Shown here one piece after another: positions 1-10,758 of a stretch of DNA of 64,000 bases; position 1 is the first letter of the stretch, and each line of letters starts with the position of its first letter. The stretch is from Plotosus lineatus. Its lineage: Eukaryota > Chordata > Actinopteri > Siluriformes > Plotosidae. The stretch lies in NCBI GenBank assembly GCA_024760905.1, contig CM045733.1, positions 40,392,501 through 40,456,500 on the forward strand, written 5' to 3'. Below the pieces are notes generated by a model. The model made no database searches, was not told where the DNA came from, and saw only the letters and a list, made by a program, of their open reading frames with translations. The translations under genes and the position numbers were made by a program.

Positions 1-383
1 CATGCACAATAAAGAAATTTTATAATTAAAAGTCAGAATATGCCAAATAGTCAAAGAAATTTCAACTGAAATGAAGTGATCACTTTCTGTGCTGCAACAC
101 TTTTTTACAATGTATATAACCTGTATAACCAGGAAGAACCTAACAAAAATATATATTTACATGCAGACTTAAACAGGAAATATTTATTAATCACAGTGCT
201 TCATACTGATGAAACAAGATACTACAAATCTTGATCTCAGATATGTGCAATTGAGAAAAGTTCCTATTTTCAATGTACAACTAAATCATGGGCCAAAAAA
301 ATTGAGCATAGTCTCCCCTTACATTGCCCTAACCTGGGCACTCCAGGAGGCATGTGCCCAGTTTTACCCCCCCCCCTCCACTC

Positions 384-388
<5 letters not shown>
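1..388. other. AT-rich sequence, nothing recognised
   Basis: Low-complexity AT-rich DNA without a convincing open frame, RNA gene or repeat that I recognise. A short C run at about 367-376 precedes the AC microsatellite. Confidence 0.5.

Positions 389-418
<30 letters not shown>
389..418. repeat. (AC)n microsatellite
   Basis: Fifteen uninterrupted AC units. His-Thr or Cys-Val open frames across it are by-products of the repeat. Confidence 0.95.
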
Positions 419-420
<2 letters not shown>

Positions 421-1559
421 CCCTCAATCGTCATTAAACTTGCCCTCATGGCTACGTTATTGGAATCGTGGTACACAATATTAGCTAATGGTACAGTCTG
501 ACATTAAAAATTAGACTTGGTATAAATACCTGATTTGTCTGAATGGTCTTTTTGTTTTTCAAGTGATTAGACTCATCAGCATGATTTTCAGTCCCTTCTT
601 CCCGCTGGACCCATACTTTATCGTCTTGGAACGAGAATCACAAAAATAACTCCAGAGATGTCTGGTTTTCTCAGCCATATCCCCCATTTGTCACCGTTTT
701 TGTTACACTCGTTTAGCCATTCCCACTGCCATATATTTCTAGATGTCCTTTCCAATTCTTTTGTATTGTAGCCTTCCGATAAAAACTTCATATTGACAGT
801 ATTTCTAGTGGTTCTTGCTAGCAACTATGCAGTATTTTAGGCAGCATGTGCATGCGAGGCTCACAGAAACAACAGGTTTTATAATAGCTGCATTTTCATA
901 GGATGGGCAGTTACGATGAGCCAATCAAAAGCATCGTTATAACTTGGCTCGAAGAATGAGGAATACTAGGAAAGACTGTTGCTGTATTTGATTGGGCTTT
1001 TTCGTGCTTGACAGAAAAGTACGCATCCGAATGGAAAAAATGCTTGCCGAACTTGACGGAAATGCCCAATCTATGTAATCCCTATGTGCTATGTAATCTT
1101 GTGATTCAACACGCGGTTATAGCCACAGGGCAGAATGCATGATAGATTGCGCCAATCCAAGCAGATGAACACCTCTAACTAACCCCCCCCCCAGAAAAAT
1201 TTAACGGAGCTATACGAATTAGAACTTGGGAAGACTGCACTGCACACTTGAAAGGTCCGGATAAGTTGCGCTTCGTCTCAGAAGCTCTGTTTGTCACCTG
1301 CAACAAATGCCTCACATTCAAAGGGGAAGGACTTAAGAAGTGCGCTTTAATTGAGGTGAGCATGCGGTTTGTGTTTATAGAGAGTAAATGGGATTACTTA
1401 ATTCAAGTATAAACTGCATTCAGTCTGAGCAGCTCAGCCACGCCCCTCAGCTGGAGCGGGAGGAAGTAAATACACACAAACATTCTAAACATTAACTTAG
1501 GCCCTGTACTGGAATAATAACTGAAAAAGACTTTATGACTACAGCTTTACAACAGTTCA
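419..1559. other. Unclassified non-coding stretch
   Basis: No coding signal. A ten-C run lies at 1183-1192. The words around 1130-1170 (GCATGATAGATTG, then AGCAGATGA) resemble part of the Tigger-type element at 18120-18160, so some of this may be degraded DNA transposon. Confidence 0.4.
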
Positions 1560-1690
1560 GATTATTATTCCTCTTCGGGCACTTCAGACGAAACTGTCGT
1601 TTCTTCAGGAGAAAGTCTTATTTCTTCAGAAGAGACCGCGCTTAGCCGGGGTTTGAGTGGCATCATAGAGCTTAACTGGATAATATATTA
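1560..1690 (-). pseudogene. Fragment of pogo/Tigger-type transposase N-terminus
   Basis: The minus strand reads MMPLKPRLSAVSSEEIRLS and continues with acidic, Ser/Glu-rich residues. The same start, MMPLKRRLGARKR, occurs on the plus strand at 6417-6455 just inside a CAG-type terminal repeat, and a third relative starts near 49671. Context and shared sequence suggest the first codons of a pogo/Tigger-family transposase. No catalytic region is present. The family call is inference from the termini of the related copies; the homology between copies is directly visible. Confidence 0.5.
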
Positions 1691-1804
1691 TACATACAAA
1701 ATGAAAACCTGTACATCCTGCCAAAAATTGCTATAAGCACACTCAAAAAACTCGCGAAACAACAGTAACTCTGTCCTTAACGCATGTTAGAACTCTGTGA
1801 CAAA

Positions 1805-2150
1805 CAATGGGTCAAAGGCACACGAAAAGCATAATGGTAATTATGGAGATGCAGCTCCATAATAGCCAATGAGAAGGAGCTGCATCTCCGTGAGGAACAA
1901 TGGGTCGAAGGCACAAGAAAAGCATCATGGGTATTATGGAGATGCAGCTCCATAATAGCCAATGAGAAGGAGCTGCATCTCCGTGAGGAACAATGGGTCG
2001 AAGGCACAAGAAAAGCATCATGGGTATTATGGAGATTCAGCTCCATAATAGCCAATGGGAGGGAGCTGCAGCTCCGTAACGAACAATGGGTCGAAGGCAC
2101 ATGAAAAGCATCATGGGTATTATGGAGATACAGCTCCCTCCTGGCCAATG
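1805..2150. repeat. 93-bp tandem repeat, about 3.7 units, with hairpin in each unit
   Basis: The word CAATGGGTC recurs at 1805, 1898, 1991 and 2084, an exact 93-bp period. Each unit holds inverted 14-mers, GGAGATGCAGCTCC and GGAGCTGCATCTCC (1845-1858 and 1876-1889 in unit 1), which can form a hairpin with a 17-nt loop; later units carry single changes. The 186-codon minus-strand open frame across the array is a product of the repeat. The array runs into the terminal part of a Tigger-like element, so it probably expanded from that element's internal sequence. Confidence 0.9.
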
Positions 2151-2338
2151 GGAGGCCAGCGGGGCAGGGTGTTGGGAGATAGCCAATGGGAAAGCAACTC
2201 GCACATTGTTTGAATTTTTGAGATGGCGCGTTTCGTAACGTGAAATTTTTTCGTATCCAGAGATGGAAATTGTAGGTAAATGTGTTTCGTAACTTGAATT
2301 TTTCGTTTGTTGGGTCTTTCGTAAGGTGAGGTACCACT
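2130..2338. mobile_element. Terminal segment of Tigger-like DNA element
   Basis: This block (CTCCTGGCCAATGGGAGGCC onward, ending TCGTAAGGTGAGGTACCACTG followed by TA) is closely similar in order and wording to 61100-61315, the right end of the complete element at 60449-61315. The TA after the terminus fits TA target duplication. Its left end is not resolved and may lie beyond the 93-bp array. Confidence 0.65.
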
Positions 2339-2573
2339 GTATATAAACATCAGTTTGCCAAGTTTGGGACTTTTTTAATCTGAATCAATTGATACTAGTA
2401 AGCTAAGATCAGAATTTTTTATGAAAATGTAAAAATTTATATACATTCATCTAATTGCAGACACGGGAAGGTGTCAATTGTCTATCAGTGTTAATTGTTT
2501 ATGTCTCTTATATGCACATCACTCTGAGAACGAATTGTTTTCACAATACCAAGCCTCAAGGCATCACCTCTAG

Positions 2574-3586
2574 GTGTCGCCAAAGAACCATCAGCGCGAG
2601 AAGCATGCCTACACCAGCCATGAAGTTTGCATGAGGCACCATGCATTTCACTGTCATTTCATTTTTGATACCCCTGAACTTTGCAGTGGGAAAGGATGTA
2701 TACCATGTTTTTGTGCCTACGTACCCTTTGTACATCAGGCTGCTCAGGACAGTTGCTCAGTGGTCCACTGTTCTTTTTTGAGATGAAAGTAAATTTTATG
2801 TTTCTTTTACAAATAAAGGACCCGAAGTGTGGAGGAAAAGGCGAGAGGCAGAGAAAGGTCCTTGAGTTCCAAAATTTTCACAGTCAGTGATGGTTAGGGA
2901 GCCATGTCATTTGCTGGTGTTGGTCCACTGTGCTTTCTCAGGTTCAAGGTCAGCACAGCCATCTACCAAAAAGTTTTAGATCACATTATACTTCACTCTG
3001 CAGACCAGTTTTATGGAGATGCTGATTTAATTTTCCATCAAGATTTGGTACCTGCACACACTGCCATAAGTACCACATTCCTGTTTTAAGGGCCATGATT
3101 GATTGGCCAGGAAACTCACCTGACCAAAACCTAATGGAGAATTTGTGATACAAGACACTAGACCCAACAATCTAGAAGAGCTGAAGGCCACTATGAAAGC
3201 AAACAGGGTTCCATAACACCTCAGCAGTGCTACACACTGATTGCATGCCTTGACACATCATTGCAGTAATTTAAGTAAAGGGAGCACCAAACAGGTTTTG
3301 AGTGCTACACATGTTCAGAGATTTAAGTAATTCAACATTTCTGTGTTAAGACAAATTTAAAAATACCTTTTAAGTAATATTCTGAAATCCTGGATTTTGG
3401 ATTTTGTCAGCTCAATTATAATCATCAAAATTTATAGAAATAAACACTTGAAATATATCAGTCTGTGTGTAATGAATCTACTAGTATATAATGTAAAGTT
3501 TCATGTTTTGAACTGAATTATCTATTATTTTGATTACTGAAATATATAAAATTTTGGATGGTGTTCCAATTTATTGAGATGCACTG
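2574..3586 (+). mobile_element. Degenerate Tc1-like transposon with transposase remnant
   Basis: From about 2735 the plus strand shows pieces of Tc1 transposase: a KFYV-like region near 2785, GVGPLCFLRFKVSTAIYQKV from 2916, and the second catalytic aspartate region DLIFHQDLVPAHTA (2.9-3.1 kb). The third-acid region near 3115-3150 is frameshifted (NSPDQNLMEN-like). Family members are about 340 residues in one frame; this copy has several shifts and stops and cannot encode enzyme. The right inverted repeat ends CAATTTATTGAGATGCACTG at 3586. The left end is lost or too diverged to see. Confidence 0.75.
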
Positions 3587-3671
3587 GTATATTTATTAGT
3601 TTGCCGAATTCCATTGTGACAGTGGGCAAAGATAGGGGACACAACCTAAGCAGCTCACCAGTGCCAACACA

Positions 3672-3674
<3 letters not shown>

Positions 3675-3729
<55 letters not shown>
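3675..3729. repeat. (AC)n microsatellite
   Basis: Nearly perfect AC tract of 55 bases. Confidence 0.95.
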
Positions 3730-3730
<1 letters not shown>

Positions 3731-3905
3731 CTATTCACACTCACACCAACTGGGAATTTGGAACAGCCAAGTAGCCTTAGCTGTGCTTTAACTCTGGGAG
3801 GAAACCGGTCCAGAGTACATGGAGGGAACACACAAAAGCACTTGTGGTACCCTGGACCTTTCTTGCTGTAAGGTGGACATACTGCAACACCACAGTGCCA
3901 AATAT
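3722..3905 (-). mobile_element. Decayed copy of a second tRNA-derived SINE-like repeat
   Basis: The order CACTCACACCAACTGGGAAT, then GGGAGGAAACCGGTCCAGAG, then TTCTTGCTGTAAGGTGGACA follows that of the better preserved minus-strand copy at 61905-62215. Many substitutions and small deletions. Confidence 0.6.
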
Positions 3906-4376
3906 ATAAATATCAGATAATGCAGCCACAGAGAAAAGTGAAGGTTTTACACATCTTACTTTTAGCACCAGCTCTAGATTGCTTGTGTTCTAAGTACGCT
4001 TGCCAAGGTCTGTGTACCTCTGTACGTTTTCTCTTTTGGCATATTGATATGTATTTGTGTGAATGTTAGAAAGAATTAGAGCGAGATAGAGAGACACTGG
4101 ATTGTATTATTTGACGCCTCTGATGCAGGTCTAACGGAGACCCGTCTCTCCTCTCCAATAATCAGGCATGTTTTGTGTCTGTTGCTACTAAGGGTCTGTG
4201 GAAGCGATGAGGTGTGAGAAGGGTAGTTTTGCAGGCAGTTTCTGTTTCTATCTCTGGCTGCAGTCTGAAAAAAATACAGGCAGGACAAGCCTACTGGCCT
4301 CGCATCAAAAACTAACTCCCTGTCACTCTCTAGCTCTCTTTCTTTCTGTCTTGCAGGTAAAAGGGCCAGCGATCCT

Positions 4377-4377
<1 letters not shown>
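3906..4377. other. No feature recognised
   Basis: Unique-looking non-coding DNA up to the TC tract; no convincing open frame or known repeat. Confidence 0.4.
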
Positions 4378-4446
<69 letters not shown>

Positions 4447-4750
4447 ACTCTGTCTGTTTATTCTGTCATTCATTTTCCATTTCTCTCATTCTCACTATCA
4501 CTAGTTTTTTTTCTTGGAGTGTAGCCTCCTTTTTTCTCTTTATGAATTCTTTTGGAATAAAACCGTATAGCCCTATCGTTCTTTCTTTTTCCTTTCTTTC
4601 TTTCTTTCTGACTTCTTTTCTCACATTGCATCTATCTCTCTCCCTTTCTCTCACTGTTATTTCTTATTTTATTTCAAATGGCGCTCAATCCTCACTCTTC
4701 TGGAGCTGAGCTATCAAAAGGAGAACCTCTCTTTCTTGTTTTATACATGG

Positions 4751-4809
<59 letters not shown>

Positions 4810-4939
4810 CCTCTCTCCTTTGTTGAAATATCTGTTTCATCTTCCCATTGTCTCTCCCGCATTCTCTTCACAACCAAAAAAGCTTTGAGATGCTCAGGCA
4901 AGAGTTAAGCCTCAGCTTGACCTGCATCATCATGTTCAA

Positions 4940-5036
<97 letters not shown>

Positions 5037-5095
5037 GCTTCTGAAGGTTTGTGTGTGATATGTCAAGATGTATGTGTGTAGTACTGTTTGTGCAA

Positions 5096-5145
<50 letters not shown>
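4378..5145. repeat. Cluster of four dinucleotide microsatellites
   Basis: (TC)n at 4378-4442, (CT)n at 4748-4802, (AC)n with one interruption at 4938-5033, and (TG)n at 5098-5144, with T- and C-rich spacers. The AC and TG tracts are only 65 bp apart in opposite sense and could pair as a long hairpin. Open frames here are Ser-Leu, Thr-His or Arg-Glu runs with no gene character. Confidence 0.95.
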
Positions 5146-5148
<3 letters not shown>

Positions 5149-6208
5149 CTAGAGATGTGGGTGGTATCTGATACCAAGAAGCCAGCAGCACATGCTTTAA
5201 GTTCATTGGATTGAAGATTGGTGATCCCGATCCACACCCAGTCATCAAGCCGTAATAATGTACTCATTCAAGTCTTTGCTCATTTTTCATTATTTCAAAA
5301 CATCAGCTTTGAGAACTGACAATTCACTTGCTGGCTTACGTACCCCACCCATCAACAGACACCACTGTAAGAGGACACTCAATGGTATTTACTTCACCTG
5401 CCAGTAATTTTGTTATTATGGCTGAGTATATTTCTTCGATAATACTAGAGCTATTTCAATGAAATAAACATTAAAGTGCAAGTCAAGTAAAGTACAAGAT
5501 CACCATGACATCACTGTCTTTCTCCTTAATTTTCACCTCTCTAATTATATTGTATTTTATTGTGTACAATACACAGAAGTAAATGTAAACATGGCTTATA
5601 ATTTTAAACCAATCTCACTCTATTTCTCACCCTACTCTCAAGCCTTAATTTAATTATTTATTTATTTACTTATTTATTTATTTATTTATTAAGAAAGTCT
5701 TTTAAATCAAAATCCAATTACCCGTGTGAAACATCCTGTCGGGTGGCAGAGTTGTAATTATTTAGGGAACAGTTCTCGTGCTGAGTTCTCTAAGATTCCA
5801 AAGCAATTAGGAATTAATTAAAGCAAGATATCCCACTGCACCTATGGCGTGAGGACACAAGCTGAAAATCCATGCTTTCTCTTCATCACGCAGATGTTAA
5901 ACCGTAATTACAGCAAATTAAGCTCTAATCACTGAACGGTTCAGTTTGAACCCAAGACCACAGAAGGTGAGGATGGCCAAGAACCAGTGAACATCGATTA
6001 AATCCCCCACAGAACCGATAGGGAGCGTTAAATTCTGCATGCATGGGTGCAGAAGACGAGACAAAACAATTTACCTTGAATTAAAAAAAAACTATTTTTT
6101 CGGTTTGTTACTGTCACAAGCTAATTCTTGTCTTGACTTATTCATTTGGCCAGCACAGGGGTGTAGGATTAAGCAGTTCGGCAAATGAGTGAGTAAGGTA
6201 AGTGAGTA
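5146..6208. other. Mostly single-copy DNA; possible conserved non-coding block at 5700-6060
   Basis: Apart from an ATTT array at about 5653-5691 and a SINE-tail-like stretch near 6150-6200 (GTAGGATTAAGCAGTTCGGC), this region matches no repeat in the window. At 5700-6060 the composition is balanced and several TAATTA or ATTAAG cores occur (5752, 5814, 5906, 5920). That is compatible with a regulatory block but is not proof. Confidence 0.25.
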
Positions 6209-6510
6209 CAGTAGGCCCTTGACTATTTGCAGTTTTGGACTCACGGTTTGCATATTCGCAGAATGCCGAACAACCCTCACGTGATTCAAATTCAGCCAAT
6301 GGCTGTTCTCCTTCCTGCTGATTGGTTGAGATGATGTAACACCCCTTTATCCTAATTCACACACAAGTTGTCAATGAGCCTTTTTTTAGTGTGTTTTAAT
6401 TACCAGTTAAGTTCTATGATGCCACTCAAACGTCGGCTAGGCGCCAGAAAAAGGTAATGACGTTGGATGCCTCCTCTGAAGAAATAAGACTTTCTCCGGA
6501 AGAAATGACA
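6209..6510 (+). mobile_element. 5' end of Tigger-type DNA transposon
   Basis: After TA at 6207-6208 the terminus reads CAGTAGGCCCTTGACTATTT, a pogo/Tigger-style CAG end. The internal sequence (TTCAGCCAATGGCTGTTCTC and AAGTTCTATGATGCCACTCA) is shared with 49411-49720. An open frame starts MMPLKRRLGARKR at 6417. The element stops where the Tc1 copy at 6511 begins; no right end is found. Confidence 0.65.
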
Positions 6511-7614
6511 GTTTATCTTAAGCTCAGCCACAGTGTTGGGTCTGGTGTCTCTCAACTTTCTCTTCACAATATCCCACAGATTCTCTATGGGGTTCAGGTC
6601 AGGAGAGTTGGCAGGCCAATTTAGCACAGTAATACCATGGTCAGTAAACCATTTACCAGTGGTTTTGGCACTGTGAGCAGGTGCTAGGTCGTGCTGAAAA
6701 ATGAAATCTTCATCTCCATAAAGCTTTTCAGCAGATGGAAGCATGAAGTGCTCCAAAATCTCCTGATATCTAGCTGCATTGACCCTGCCCTTGATAAAAC
6801 ACAGTGGACCAACATCAGCAACTGACATGGCACACCAGACAATCACTGACTGTGGGTATTTGGCACCGGACTTCAGGCATTTTGGCATTTCCTTCTCCCC
6901 AGACTCTGGCACCTTGATTTCCGAATGACATGCAAAATTTGCTTTCATCCGAAAAAAGTACTTTCTTCTGCCGCCATTTCTGGTTCAAAAGTGGCTTGAC
7001 CTGGGGAATGCGGCACCTGTAGCCCATTTCCTGCACACACCTGTGCACAGTGGCTCTGGATGTCTCTACTCCAGACTAAGTCCACTGCTTCCACAGGTCC
7101 CCCAAGGTCTGGAATCGGCCCTTCTCCACAATCTTCCTCAGGGTCCGGTCACCTCTTCTAGTTGTGCAGCATTTTCTGCCACACTTTTTCTTTCCCACAG
7201 ACGTCCCACTGAGGTGCCTTGATACAGCACTCTGGGAACAGCCTATTCGCTCAGAGATTTCTTTCTGTGTCTTACCCTCTTGCTTGAGGGTGTCCATGAT
7301 GGCCTTCTGGACAGGCTGTAAGTTTTTAAAAGCCTCAGGAATCTTTTGCAGGTGTTTAGAGTTAATTGGTTGATTCAGATGATTAGATTAATAGCTCGTT
7401 TAGAGTACCTTTTCATAATATGCTAATTTTTTGAGATAGGAATTTTGGGTTTTCATGAGCTGTATGCCAAAAGCATCAGTATTAAACAATAAAAGACCTG
7501 AAATATTTCAGTTGGTGTGCAATTAATCTAAAATATATGAAAGTTTCATTTTTATCAGTACATTACAGAAAATAATGAATTTTATCACAATATGCTAATT
7601 TTTTGAGAAGGACC
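6511..7614 (-). mobile_element. Tc1-like transposon, 3' truncated
   Basis: A minus-strand Tc1 element whose outer end is at 7614 (revcomp starts GGTCCTTCTCAAAAAATTAG), with a second copy of the repeat core near 7420-7445. This is a family I recognise as abundant in fish genomes. The other end, including the last part of the transposase gene, is missing and is joined to the Tigger fragment at 6510. A perfect 25-bp hairpin starts at its terminus (7613). Confidence 0.85.
6516..7297 (-). pseudogene. Tc1 transposase (DD34E) pseudogene
   Basis: The enzyme would bind the inverted repeats and cut and paste the element. Read from 7297, the N-terminal helix-turn-helix is visible (KEISERIGCSQSAVSRHL), then CRIPQVKPLLNQKWRQKK, SDESKFCMSFGNQG with the first catalytic Asp, FQHDLAPAHSAKTTGKWF with the second Asp, and NSPDLNPIENLWDIVKRK with the Glu. 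Exactly 34 residues separate the second Asp from the Glu, so the triad is intact. The frame is broken at least twice (near 7080 and 6900-6950) and the last part of the protein is missing, so no enzyme is made. Confidence 0.85.
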
Positions 7615-7669
7615 AATCATGGTTCAATATATGGTATATTAATAATACCATATATTGAACCATGATTGG
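7613..7669. repeat. Perfect 25-bp-arm inverted repeat (hairpin)
   Basis: Left arm 7613-7637 starts CCAATCATGGTTCAATATAT; right arm 7645-7669 is its exact reverse complement; the loop is seven bases. The left arm starts in the last bases of the Tc1 terminus. Confidence 0.95.
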
Positions 7670-8031
7670 ATAAGCTAAATAGAAAAGAGAAATAATAATA
7701 TTCAGTGATACCACTTCAGTACTTGCATGGTTTCTTTACTGATGGGAAGAGAGAAGGTCAAGTCGAAAAGAAAAGGGGAGGAGAACATTTAAAAGGCTCA
7801 GAGATGCAGACAGATGCAAACTCTGCTCTGTTTTGTGCTTCGTTTTTATTGTTTTTAAGAAAAAAAAAATCATCTTCAATGCATGTCTGTGGAAATAAGA
7901 GTAATTTTCTTTCTGAAGTGCTGCTGCATGAAAACAGTTTAGGAAGAGAAACAGTATGACTCTCTGCTTTTTAAAGAAAAGATCAGACGTGTGGAATAAC
8001 ATCATATTGTGCTACGTGACTAACATAGAAG

Positions 8032-8034
<3 letters not shown>
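7670..8034. other. No feature recognised
   Basis: AT-rich non-coding sequence with an A run at 7859-7869. Confidence 0.4.
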
Positions 8035-8122
<88 letters not shown>

Positions 8123-8217
8123 GGAATAAAAATAAGACAGAATATTCAGACTCCTACAGAAAATGAGTCAGCTTCAAGGAATATTATCGTGATTCATCTA
8201 TCAGCTCCAAGGTACAT

Positions 8218-8256
<39 letters not shown>
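8035..8256. repeat. (GT)n and (AC)n microsatellites
   Basis: (GT)n spans 8035-8117 and (AC)n spans 8219-8256. The pair is in opposite sense, as at 4938-5144. Confidence 0.95.
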
Positions 8257-8257
<1 letters not shown>

Positions 8258-8726
8258 ATTCAAAGCCCACACAGGGCTTGGCTCACATTGTTCTGCGTGA
8301 CCAGATCTCACTCAGACAGAAAAACGAACCGCAATAGTGATGTGGCAGTGACAAGACACCTGTTAGCCAGCTTGAAACATTTTATAATGAAAGAAAAAGC
8401 AGTTGAGAACCATCTTTAGCTCGGTGTGAAATTGAGGTGCAACAATGTGATTGAGCAGAACCCGTTTTCAAGGAAATACACCAAGGCAGTGATTTATTCA
8501 TTTATTTATTTATTTTGTAAATTATGGTCACAGTGCTACAGATTTTCACCCACAACTAAGTTTCAGTGACTTACTAAACATAAAGAATAAAAAAGTCCTT
8601 TCATGATCTTTCAGACATCCTGTAATAGAAGCCTGTCGAACTTTACAACAAATGAAAAACTCATCAATATCTAATAAAAACTTAAAGCCTATTTAAGGTT
8701 AAAATATTAAAAAGAAACCACGCCTC
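8257..8726. other. No gene; short ATTT array
   Basis: Non-coding sequence with ATTT repeats at about 8494-8513; no other structure recognised. Confidence 0.4.
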
Positions 8727-9045
8727 CACAAACAAACAAAGCAAATCATCTGATTCGCACGTTTGATTTGGAATAGGTTTTTACGTCGGACGCCCTTCCT
8801 GACACAACCCTTGAGCAAGGGGCAGAAACATGCTGACAGCTTTGCAGCTACTCTTTTCGAAAGTCAGCAATGATTCTTTTATATGCCTCTCACCATAGAC
8901 ATGGCCTGCCTATGATAATCCAGTTAGCTGCACTGGGGGTGGAGGTGGGGGTGGGGCAGTGACAACCTTGTGGAGAGTAGGACTCAAACCTCCAACCTTA
9001 GGATCAGTGATCTTGCACCCTTTACCGCCAGGCCACCACTGCCCT
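8727..9045 (-). mobile_element. tRNA-derived SINE, tail type B
   Basis: Read on the minus strand from 9045: a tRNA-like head (GGGCAGTGGTGGCCTGGCGG, then B-box-like GGTTTGAGTCC), the shared body (GCAGCTAACTGGATTATCAT and so on), then a different 3' end, GTGTCAGGAAGGGCGTCCGA. That second end also occurs at 16872-16980 and 27850-27987 and resembles the 3' end of RTE fragments. A G-rich expansion lies at 8935-8957. Confidence 0.85.
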
Positions 9046-9057
9046 AAACAAAAAAAA

Positions 9058-9082
9058 CAAACAGACAAACAAACAAACAAAC
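9058..9082. repeat. (AAAC)n short array
   Basis: About six CAAA/AAAC units directly after the SINE head. Confidence 0.85.
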
Positions 9083-9207
9083 AATGGGTGTTGTAATAGA
9101 ATGTCAGTCCACCCAGAAGCGGGCATGCAAACATCAAACAAACAAGACAAGGTAATGTTTGCAACAAAGAAATAACAACAAAGAAATTAAACATAAACCA
9201 TAGTTGG

Positions 9208-9361
9208 GCAATTGGATGGCACAATGTTTAGCACATCCACCTCACAAGAAGTTGGAAGCCCCTTTCTCCTGCTGATGAGGATTTTTTATTTTAATTTTTT
9301 GATATACTGTATTAATCACATAAGGGAAATTATTTCCTCTACATTTAACCCATCCGAAGTG

Positions 9362-9428
<67 letters not shown>

Positions 9429-9430
9429 CT
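9208..9430. repeat. Pieces of dispersed teleost repeats with embedded (AC)n
   Basis: At 9208-9262 GGATGGCACAATGTTTAGCA resembles the head of the second SINE family. At 9300-9363 TTTAACCCATCCGAAGTGAA leads straight into (AC)n (9364-9426). The same arrangement of an AC tract inside a dispersed repeat is seen at 16330-16575. Confidence 0.6.
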
Positions 9431-10370
9431 TTTGCTTTTGTTGCAGATGGTCTGTTTGGCTTTAAGATATTTTTCAGTGTTTCACACCAAGGATGTTTGT
9501 CTCTGACAGCTTCATTCGCGGCTGATTCTGCCAATAATTTTAAGTGTAATGCCTTTTGCAGAATCTGCATATCAGGAAGATGCCATAATGTTCTCTGTTG
9601 CTGTTTTCCTTTCGTCACATACGTTTCTCCACCAGGTGTTTGGTCTCAGTGCTCTCAAGTTCATTGACCCCTTCAATCACAGCTGTCCTCCACAACATTT
9701 TGTCCTCTGCTGTTTCTTGCTATTTGTTGATGTTTAGCTCACATTTTGATAGACTGAGCTTGCATGCATCTTTATACCTCAGCTTTGGTGTTCCTCGCTG
9801 TCTTTTGCCAGTTCACCGTAGAGCAGTTGTTTTGGAATTTGACTGTCTTCTATTCTTCTCACATGAACTAACCATCTCAGCCTTCTTCTGCAGATGATGG
9901 GTGTCATACTCTGGGGATCTGCCATGCTTGGCTCTTTAATGTAGGAGATCATATTATTCCAAGTTATGTCTAGGATCTTACGAAGGCATCTGAGATGGAA
10001 AGTGTCGAGTCGTTTTTCCTGTTTACTTTAGAGGGTCCATGTTTCAAACCAATAGAGCAGTGAGCTATGAACACATGCCTCATAGATTTTTATCTTTGTC
10101 TCCCTGGGTAAGATCAACTGTTTTCTTATCACTGATTACTAATTTGAAGGCCTTGCATGCTGTTGATAGTTGGTCATAGTTTGTAAGGTAGAGACTATGG
10201 GCGACCAGTGATGCATCATCAGCGAAAAAGGAGATCTCTAATTGTACTTGTTAGTCTTAGTCTTGGCTCTGAGTTGTGAAAGACTGAAGTGACCCATCTG
10301 TTCTCCAAAGCAGAAAGACATCCCCAGGTGACTCTCGAAATACATACTGCAGCAATACATCAAAATAAAT
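9431..10370 (-). pseudogene. APE-type LINE, 3' half (RT end and C-terminus)
   Basis: This is the continuation of the LINE at 13707-16150, split by the LTR element between them. Reading down from 10370: YFDVLLQYVFRESPGDVF, then after a one-base frameshift IRDLLF and ADDASLVAHS (reverse transcriptase motif C, FADD type) near 10215, then KQEKRLDTFHLRCLRKILDI near 10000 and RRLRWLVHVRRIEDSQIPKQ near 9890. These are the thumb and C-terminal blocks seen in LINEs. Several stops and shifts make it inactive. The element runs out near the AC tract at 9426. Confidence 0.75.
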
Positions 10371-10705
10371 TGTGACGCAGTGTTCAGACACTGCAGTGGT
10401 TGTTATGTCAGGTCGTCGTGACACCTGCCATAGTGGTTGTGATGTCAGGTTGTGACACCCACGGCTACCAAGATGGCGGCCTACTATGAAGTACACGCTC
10501 ACTGTTATGCCGGAGAGACTGTACATAGCAGATGAGAGCTCTGTGCACCACTAAGCCTTTTATTTGACGGATCCCATCAAACCCTACATAACCGACACAC
10601 TATGAGCCATTGCTAACCCCCATGTACCTACCTGAATAAACTGCTACATTGACAGAGTTTGCCTCAGTTGCATTACTCCAACTATCCACCCACCAGTCCG
10701 GCACA
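10371..10705 (+). repeat. 5' LTR of the Gypsy-like element
   Basis: It starts TGTGACGCAG at the LINE break and ends near CCGGCACA. A polyadenylation hexamer AATAAA lies at 10634-10639. Immediately after it, TGGACTCATCCGGGAT (10713-10728) resembles a retroviral-type primer-binding site. The 10-mer ATAAATTGTG occurs at both edges (10365-10374 and 10705-10714). Confidence 0.6.
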
Positions 10706-10758
10706 TAAATTGTGGACTCATCCGGGATCCGATCACCTTGATTTGAGAACCATATCTG

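Noticed and set aside
1777..2337. 186-codon minus-strand frame as a repeat protein.
   Set aside because: 93 is a multiple of three, so one clean unit keeps the whole 93-bp array open; the sequence is terminal DNA-transposon sequence.
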